Below are positions 32,542 to 37,726 of a DNA stretch of 37,726 bases, in pieces (positions within the stretch are counted from its first letter, which is position 1; every line of letters begins with the position of its first letter). A model generated the notes under the pieces. It saw only the letters and a program-made list of their open reading frames with translations, searched no databases and was not told the DNA's origin. This DNA is from Muribaculaceae bacterium. GTDB taxonomy: Bacteria; Bacteroidota; Bacteroidia; Bacteroidales; Muribaculaceae. Where the stretch lies: the NCBI GenBank assembly GCA_020026215.1, contig JAHHQT010000010.1:1-37726 (forward strand). The letters are read 5' to 3'. Position numbers and translations under genes: made by a program.

Positions 32542-34173
32542 TCAATTTTCGTCTTTGTTACTTCGGTTCGACTTACTAACCTGTTTTTCAACCGAGCTGA
32601 CGTCCAAGTCTTTGTCTTCTTTTACGTCAATTTCCTTTCTTTCCCGGTCAAAAATGCGATATTCCAAATAAGCCAACGCCTGATTAGGTACGATTTTAAA
32701 TTTCCTACCAAATTCGGATCTCCATTTTCTATACAGCGAATTGAGCAATCCTTTTTTGATGTAAGCATCGACATAAGGGTGAACATACATTGTAAATTCT
32801 TTAATGTCCAAATTATTCACCACATAGTCAATCTTCTCGTGGAGTTTGTCAGTAAACAGCAAGGAAGGCTGTACCTTACCTTTGCCATAACAAGAAGGAC
32901 AAGTTTCCATTGTTTCAATGTCAAGAACAGCGCGTACTCTCTGGCGTGTAATCTGCATCAATCCAAATTTGCTCAAAGGCAGAATATTGTGACGTGCTCT
33001 GTCGTTTGCCATCACTTCACGCATGTGTTCGTAAAGTTTCAGACGGTGTTCTGCTGTATTCATATCAATGAAGTCAATGACAATGATACCGCCCATGTCT
33101 CGCAATCTCAATTGACGAGCAATCTCGTCGGCGGCACGTAGATTCACATCTAATGCATTTTCTTCTTGATTGTCGGCATTTTTATTACGGTTACCTGAAT
33201 TCACATCAATCACGTGCAAAGCCTCGGTATGCTCGATAATAATATATGCTCCCGACTTAAACGAAACGGTCTTTCCTAATGAAGACTTGATTTGTTTTGT
33301 GACATTGTATTCATCAAAAATAGGAATGTCCTTAGCATAGAGTTGTACGATTTCTTTTCTTTCCGGAGCAATGAGGCTGACGTAGTTGTAAATTTGAGAG
33401 AATATCTCAGCGTCATTCACATATACATTTTCAAAAGAAGGACTGAAAATGTCTCGGATAATACCGACTGCCCTGCTCTCCTCTTCATGCAAAAGTGAAG
33501 AAAGAACATTCTTTTGCATTTTTTCCACCGTATCTTCCCAGCATCTTACCAACGTGTCCATTTCATTGTTCAATTCGGCAACACGTTTGTTTTCGGCAGA
33601 TGTGCGCACTATTACCCCAAAATTCTTGGGCTTTATGCTTTCAATCAACTGGCGCAACCGCATTTTTTCTTCAGTGGATTTAATCTTCTGAGAGATTGAA
33701 ATCTTGTTTGAAAAAGGTATCAAGACTAAAAAGCGTCCTGTATAAGTTATTTCTGTAGTTAGACGCGGTCCTTTGGTTGATATCGGTTCTTTGGATACTT
33801 GTACAACAATTTCTTGACCAACAGTAAGCGTTTCTGAAACAGAACCTTGCTTACTAATATCCGGTAGGCATTTAAATTTTGAAAGCGAAGGAACTTTTGA
33901 AGTATCCTTTATCGCACCTTGAACGAATGCGTTGAAACTTGAAAACTGCGAACCTAAGTCTAAATAATGCAAAAAAGCGTCTTTTTCAGAACCGATGTCA
34001 ACGAATACCGCATTCAGTCCCGGCATCAGCTTTTTTACACGACCTAAATAGATGTCACCTACTGCATACTTGATGTTGCGAGCCTCTTTCTGTAACGACA
34101 TTAGTCGTCCGTCCTCGAGTAAGGCTATCGACATCTCGTCGGGTTGCACATCTACAATTAGTTCACTTTTCAT
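32542..34173 (-). CDS. rng: Ribonuclease G/E family endoribonuclease
   Basis: This 543-aa enzyme contains the S1 RNA-binding domain (about residues 35-130, YLGRVKKLMPGLNAVFVDIG). The 5'-sensor/RNase H-like region and the DNase I-like catalytic core follow, with metal ligands Asp323 in VIDVNSG and Asp367 in IVIDFID. The Zn-link CPSC (425-428) joins dimers. There is no long C-terminal degradosome scaffold, so it is RNase G-like in size, with a short charged tail of about 35 residues. It processes rRNA and degrades mRNA in the cytoplasm. It is preceded at 133 nt by a 30-aa basic protein gene and HU. Confidence 0.95.
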   Translation of the reverse strand: MKSELIVDVQPDEMSIALLEDGRLMSLQKEARNIKYAVGDIYLGRVKKLMPGLNAVFVDIGSEKDAFLHYLDLGSQFSSFNAFVQGAIKDTSKVPSLSKFKCLPDISKQGSVSETLTVGQEIVVQVSKEPISTKGPRLTTEITYTGRFLVLIPFSNKISISQKIKSTEEKMRLRQLIESIKPKNFGVIVRTSAENKRVAELNNEMDTLVRCWEDTVEKMQKNVLSSLLHEEESRAVGIIRDIFSPSFENVYVNDAEIFSQIYNYVSLIAPERKEIVQLYAKDIPIFDEYNVTKQIKSSLGKTVSFKSGAYIIIEHTEALHVIDVNSGNRNKNADNQEENALDVNLRAADEIARQLRLRDMGGIIVIDFIDMNTAEHRLKLYEHMREVMANDRARHNILPLSKFGLMQITRQRVRAVLDIETMETCPSCYGKGKVQPSLLFTDKLHEKIDYVVNNLDIKEFTMYVHPYVDAYIKKGLLNSLYRKWRSEFGRKFKIVPNQALAYLEYRIFDRERKEIDVKEDKDLDVSSVEKQVSKSNRSNKDEN

Positions 34174-34229
34174 TTAACTAATTACAATCAAGGTTGTTTC
34201 CAAAAAATAACATTAACTCATAAATAAGG

Positions 34230-34276
34230 CACAAGAACAAACGGATGTACTCAAAGCGCATCTGCCTGTTCTTGTG
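34230..34276 (-). repeat. Long inverted repeat between the 30-aa protein gene and rng
   Basis: CACAAGAACA (34230-34239) and TGTTCTTGTG (34267-34276) form a perfect 10-bp outer stem, and a short inner GATG/CATC pairing continues it. Neither strand has a strong T-run. It could be a partial terminator for hup and the small gene, or a structure in the rng leader. Confidence 0.55.
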
Positions 34277-34306
34277 TATTACTTCTAAATCATCAATTAA
34301 TGAAGA

Positions 34307-34399
34307 CTACTTGTTCTTCTTATGACGATTTTTTCTCAATCTTTTTTTGCGCTTGTGAGTAGACATCTTGTGTCCTTTTCTTTTCTTTCCGCTTGGCAT
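34307..34399 (-). CDS. 30-aa very basic ribosomal-type protein (AURKAIP1/COX24-like, mS38/bS22 type)
   Basis: This short frame encodes 30 residues starting MPSGKKRKGHKMSTHKRKKR and ending NRHKKNK, with more than half Lys, Arg or His. The MPSGKKRK...HKRKKR pattern is that of the small AURKAIP1/COX24-domain proteins annotated next to HU in many Bacteroidota genomes. These are related to mitochondrial mS38 and mycobacterial bS22, which sit near the decoding center of the small subunit. It lies 43 nt after hup. Too short for common gene finders; its composition is far from random A/T-rich DNA. Confidence 0.85.
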   Translation of the reverse strand: MPSGKKRKGHKMSTHKRKKRLRKNRHKKNK

Positions 34400-34442
34400 A
34401 GTCGTTAAATTTTTATATTAATAAATCTCAGTTTTCTTTATA

Positions 34443-34715
34443 TTATTTCACTTCTTCCATGAACACTTTAGCCGGCTTGAATGCTGGAATTTTGTGTTCC
34501 GGAATAATGATAGTAGTTCCTTTTGATATATTTCTCGCTGTTTTTTCAGAACGAGTTTTTACGATAAAGCTACCGAAGCCGCGAAGATATACGTTCTCGC
34601 CGTTTGCAAGAGAATCTTTAACAACTTCCATAAATTTTTCGACAGTTTCCAAAACTGCTGCCTTGTCAACTCCAGTAGTTTTAGAAATTTCATTAACAAT
34701 GTCTGCTTTAGTCAT
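34443..34715 (-). CDS. hup: HU-family DNA-binding protein
   Basis: This 90-aa protein is a full-length HU/IHF subunit: helical N-terminus MTKADIVNEISKTTGVDK, the GENVYLRGFGSFIVKTR core, and the PAFKPAKVFMEEV C-terminus. It carries the intercalating proline in HKIPAFKP. It bends and compacts DNA as a dimer. It is monocistronic or co-transcribed with the 30-aa protein gene downstream. HU and IHF cannot be separated with certainty from one subunit. Confidence 0.96.
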   Translation of the reverse strand: MTKADIVNEISKTTGVDKAAVLETVEKFMEVVKDSLANGENVYLRGFGSFIVKTRSEKTARNISKGTTIIIPEHKIPAFKPAKVFMEEVK

Positions 34716-34936
34716 AGTTGTATTGTTTTTTCTTATTTATTTAATTGATTATAAAAAATACGTAATCCAATGCATCTAAAGGGTGCAGATTTGCCCCGAA
34801 TTGAAATGCAAGTGCAAATATCGCACTTTTTTTTCAATTACCGAATAGCATTCAGCAATAAAATTACATAAAATTGTAAAAAATAGAGGATTAGACCATT
34901 TTTTACACCTTATATATAAGAGAGTCTGTCTCTCAC

Positions 34937-36364
34937 CTATTTGCTTTCTTCGGAATTATGGATGATACCTTTTTCAGCGGCAACTTTCATCATCAAATTC
35001 CATGCTTCCTCTCTATTATTGTTGATTTCGCCATCCAAAATAGCATTCTTCAATCTTTCCTTTATTTCACCAATCACTCTTGACGGTGGCAAATTGAATT
35101 CTTTCATAATGTCTTCACCAGACATCGGAGGTTGAAAATTGCGGATTCTGTCTTTTTCTTCAATCTCAACCAGTTTGTTGCGTACTATGACAAAGTTTTC
35201 CAAATAACGGCGCACCTTCTCAGGGTTCTTCGAAGTGATGTCCGCTTCACAAAGCATCATCAAATCGTCTATGTCGTCGCCTGCATCAAACAGCAATCTG
35301 CGCACTGCACTGTCTGTCACCTCTTCTTCCACCAGCGCAATCGGGCGCATGTGAAGTTCCACCAGTTTCTGAACATATTTCATTTTCTCGTTCATCGGCA
35401 GTTTCATACGCTTGAAAATAGGCGGAATCATTTTCTTGCCGACAAAATTATGGTTGTGGAACGTCCATCCTAAATGCGGGTCGAAACGTTTGGTAATAGG
35501 TTTGGCAATATCATGGAACACGGCAGCCCAACGCAACCATTCGTTATCACTAACTTTCGCCACATTGTCCAAGACCTGCAATGTGTGGTAGAAATTGTCC
35601 TTGTGTCCCCTGCCGTCAATGACCTCTGTCCCTTTCAATGCCTGCATTTCAGGGAAGATAATCTTCAACAATCCGCATTGTTCCAATAGGATGAAACCGC
35701 GTGACGGCAGATTTGAACGTACGATTTTCGACATTTCATCAATGATTCGCTCACGTGAAATGATGGAAATACGTTCTTTATTTCGAGCTATCGCATCAAA
35801 TGTTTCAGGGAGTATGTCAAAATTAAGCTGGGTAGCAAAACGGATGGCTCTCATCATACGCAATGGATCATCGGAGAAAGTAATATCCGGGTCCAAAGGC
35901 GTGCGAATCAATCGTTTTTCCAAATCGCTGATACCGTCAAACGGGTCAATCAGTTCACCGAAATTCTCGGAATTGACACTGATAGCCATAGCGTTGATGG
36001 TAAAGTCGCGACGTTTTTGATCATCGTCCAACGTACCGTCCTCAACGATAGGCTTGCGACTGTTGCGATTGTAAGATTCACGACGAGCGCCGACAAATTC
36101 CAATTCCAAACCGCGATGTTTCACCTGTGCAGTACCGAAATTGCTATATACAGCCAACGAGGTTCTGTCACCCAGACGAGAAGCCAGTTTCTGTGCAATT
36201 CCAATGCCACTGCCCACAGTCACAAAGTCAATATCTGTGGAATGACGATGAAGAAAAAGGTCACGTACATAACCGCCAACAACGTAACAAGGTTGTGCCA
36301 CTTCATCTGCCACTTCACCGACCAATTTGAAAATCGGATTCTTCAGCTTATCTTTTAAATTCAT
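34937..36364 (-). CDS. cca: CCA tRNA nucleotidyltransferase with HD domain
   Basis: This 475-aa class II nucleotidyltransferase adds or repairs the CCA end of tRNAs. The head domain carries GGYVRD (residues 30-35) and the catalytic DID (44-46), then RRDFTINAMA near 118-127 and DPLRMMRAIRFA. The C-terminal half contains an HD-type phosphohydrolase motif (HTLQVLDNV... FHDIAKP). Family enzymes without the HD domain also exist; its presence suggests additional phosphatase activity. It lies 3 nt after the M24 peptidase gene and precedes hup by 221 nt, which hold only weak hairpins. Confidence 0.94.
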   Translation of the reverse strand: MNLKDKLKNPIFKLVGEVADEVAQPCYVVGGYVRDLFLHRHSTDIDFVTVGSGIGIAQKLASRLGDRTSLAVYSNFGTAQVKHRGLELEFVGARRESYNRNSRKPIVEDGTLDDDQKRRDFTINAMAISVNSENFGELIDPFDGISDLEKRLIRTPLDPDITFSDDPLRMMRAIRFATQLNFDILPETFDAIARNKERISIISRERIIDEMSKIVRSNLPSRGFILLEQCGLLKIIFPEMQALKGTEVIDGRGHKDNFYHTLQVLDNVAKVSDNEWLRWAAVFHDIAKPITKRFDPHLGWTFHNHNFVGKKMIPPIFKRMKLPMNEKMKYVQKLVELHMRPIALVEEEVTDSAVRRLLFDAGDDIDDLMMLCEADITSKNPEKVRRYLENFVIVRNKLVEIEEKDRIRNFQPPMSGEDIMKEFNLPPSRVIGEIKERLKNAILDGEINNNREEAWNLMMKVAAEKGIIHNSEESK

Positions 36365-36367
36365 TGT

Positions 36368-37549
36368 TTATAATTCAACTATTTCTTCTTCCAAAGGAGT
36401 CAAGTTGTCCAATCCTTTTTCAGTTACTAAATATGTATTTTCAATACCCACTGCACCTACGCCAGGAATGACAAATTTCGGTTCAATGGCTATGACGTTG
36501 CCGGCTTCGAAAACTTGTTTGCTACGAGGAGCAAGCACCGGCCATTCATTGACTTCGATACCGACACCGTGACCGACAAATCCTGCCTTTTGGGTGTGTC
36601 CCATAAAGTTGTCGGCAAATCCAGCCTCTTCGACCATCTTGTATGCCAAGTCATAAGCGTCTTTTGCACCCACACCCGGTTTGATGAAATCAATCAGCGC
36701 CTTGTGAATGGCAATTGACAATTTGTGAGCCTCCTTGGCACGAGGGTCAAGACGATTCACATAATAGCTTCTGGTCATATCAGTCATGTAGCCCGTAAAG
36801 TTTCCGTTCATATCAACCATCACGGTATTTCCGGGATGGATAATTGAGCCATTACAACCCACAGGTAAAGAAGAGTCCATTCCCTCTCCTCCCATAGCGA
36901 AATCATAAGGAGAAGGAGTATCTGCATTGTCACCGGCAAGCAAGCTACCCATGAACAGTTCCATTGAATCGCCTGCAATGCGGAATTGTCCCAAACAGCC
37001 GTCCAAACGGAGGATTCGTTCCAATTCGATCTGATATTCGCTGTCAGTCATTCCTTCCTTATAGATGCCAGAAAAACGACGGTAAGCCATCACATGTCTC
37101 ACCCCTGATTCACGAAGTTTCTTCACTTCCCATTCAGTTTTCACTGAACGCACCTCGTTCATCAAAGCGGTACAATCAGAATATTTTTCGACACCGAATA
37201 CCTTTCCCAAACGCATCACATCCAAATAATTAGCTCTGCCCATTTCATAAGAAATAGATTCAGCCTTAGCGATGCCACGTTCTTCAAGCAATGCAGGAAT
37301 TTGTTCTGGTTTCTTGATATAAACCACATTTTCAGTTTCGATACCCAATGGACGGCGAACAAAAATCCAAGTCTTGCCATTCAATGGAATATACACATAA
37401 CCGGCAAGAATATGCCCGGTTGCATAGTACAAACTGACATTGGTACTCAACACTACTGCGTCAAGATTATTCTTGGCCATGGCTTTGCGTATTTTTCCCA
37501 TACGCAAGTCAAATTCCGCTTTCGGTAGAAATTTATTCAACGTTTTCAT
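36368..37549 (-). CDS. M24-family metallopeptidase (Xaa-Pro aminopeptidase/prolidase type)
   Basis: This 393-aa cytoplasmic protein has an N-terminal creatinase-like domain (about residues 15-135) and a pita-bread catalytic domain with all five metal ligands: Asp246, Asp257, His327, Glu356 and Glu370. The second conserved histidine region HTQKAGFVGHGVG is also present. It likely cleaves a bond next to proline in small peptides, though some members of the family are inactive or act on other substrates. It overlaps the upstream HAD gene by 4 nt (ATGA) and ends 3 nt before cca, so the three may form one transcript. Confidence 0.92.
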   Translation of the reverse strand: MKTLNKFLPKAEFDLRMGKIRKAMAKNNLDAVVLSTNVSLYYATGHILAGYVYIPLNGKTWIFVRRPLGIETENVVYIKKPEQIPALLEERGIAKAESISYEMGRANYLDVMRLGKVFGVEKYSDCTALMNEVRSVKTEWEVKKLRESGVRHVMAYRRFSGIYKEGMTDSEYQIELERILRLDGCLGQFRIAGDSMELFMGSLLAGDNADTPSPYDFAMGGEGMDSSLPVGCNGSIIHPGNTVMVDMNGNFTGYMTDMTRSYYVNRLDPRAKEAHKLSIAIHKALIDFIKPGVGAKDAYDLAYKMVEEAGFADNFMGHTQKAGFVGHGVGIEVNEWPVLAPRSKQVFEAGNVIAIEPKFVIPGVGAVGIENTYLVTEKGLDNLTPLEEEIVEL

Positions 37550-37726
37550 TTCAAATTCATAAAAAAATCCGTCAAGTCTTCAAACGATTCGAACGACAAA
37601 TCCGGAGATTCACAAGTTCCGAAACCGTAGGAAGCAAACACAAACGGCAATCCTGCCTTATGCGTACTTGCACAATCACTTTGAGTATCTCCCACATAAA
37701 CAGGGCTCTTCAAAGCATATTTATCT
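37546..37726 (-). CDS. HAD-family hydrolase, C-terminal part (cut by window edge)
   Basis: Only the last 60 codons are present. The frame reads DKYALKSPVYVGDTQSD, which is HAD motif IV (GDxxxD), then AGLPFVFASYGFG, typical of the Gph-like phosphoglycolate phosphatase subfamily. The stop TGA overlaps the start of the M24 peptidase gene (ATGA), so the two are translationally coupled. The nucleophile motif lies outside the window. Confidence 0.8.
   Translation of the reverse strand, partial: DKYALKSPVYVGDTQSDCASTHKAGLPFVFASYGFGTCESPDLSFESFEDLTDFFMNLK

Noticed and set aside
34920..34934. GAGAG/CTCTC hairpin after cca as a terminator
   Set aside because: The stem is only 5 bp and the following sequence is not a clean T-run, so support is too weak.
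1..37726. tRNA or rRNA genes, CRISPR arrays, insertion sequences, prophage or attachment sites
   Set aside because: None of the gaps contains a tRNA-like cloverleaf, spaced repeats or transposase/integrase remnants that I could see; nearly all DNA is in housekeeping or envelope genes.

Overview
The window looks like chromosomal DNA from a member of the Bacteroidota, most likely Bacteroidales. Five kinds of evidence point there. Several upstream regions carry the Bacteroidota promoter form (TAnnTTTG with a TTG/TTTG element about 19-20 nt upstream). Convincing Shine-Dalgarno sites are scarce. There are OprO/OprP-type porins and small PorT-like beta-barrels. L31 is the zinc-free type B form. The gene order pyrB-pyrI-flavin reductase-glyA fits, as does the group cca / HU / tiny basic ribosomal-type protein / RNase G. 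I see no rRNA, tRNA, CRISPR array, insertion sequence or prophage.

Layout. 1-448: start of a family 2 glycosyltransferase, cut by the window edge. 602-5690: an ABC importer of the BtuFCD/FecBCD type, followed by an unrecognised protein and a SIMPL-domain protein, ending at a strong bidirectional terminator shared with rpmE2. 5794-8279: rpmE2, a porin and a small outer-membrane protein. 8526-18761: a single-strand glycerol-3-phosphate (G3P) locus, in transcription order glpA-glpB-glpC-glpT, a second OPA-family transporter, an HAD-IIA phosphatase, a porin and a secreted propeller-like protein. It ends at a good terminator and is faced by a divergent DeoR-family regulator (19132-19911). 19992-23280: pyrB-pyrI-flavin reductase-glyA, preceded by a leader region. 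23766-25144: two related small barrel proteins. 25240-30473: priA, ruvX, def, ettA. 30612-32453: a LytS/LytTR-type two-component pair. 32542-37726, all on the minus strand: RNase G, a 30-aa basic protein, HU, cca, an M24 peptidase and the 3' end of an HAD phosphatase.

How the genes work together. The glp locus reads as a complete route for external G3P or glycerophosphodiesters: porin across the outer membrane, OPA antiporters across the inner membrane, and GlpABC oxidation to dihydroxyacetone phosphate with electrons passed to the quinone pool. There is no glycerol kinase or glycerol facilitator, so the phosphorylated compound rather than glycerol is the likely substrate. A TTCGTTTC motif sits over the -33 element of both divergent promoters and is a candidate operator. 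A long inverted repeat begins where the glpA transcript is predicted to start.

The most interesting item is upstream of pyrBI. The promoter is followed by a 36-codon leader ORF, a pause-type hairpin, a U-rich stretch and an intrinsic terminator whose loop contains the leader stop codon, all before pyrB. This has the same architecture as the enterobacterial pyrBI attenuator, with an unrelated leader peptide, and I am not aware of it being described in Bacteroidota. A possible autoregulatory hairpin in the rpmE2 leader is a second RNA-level candidate.
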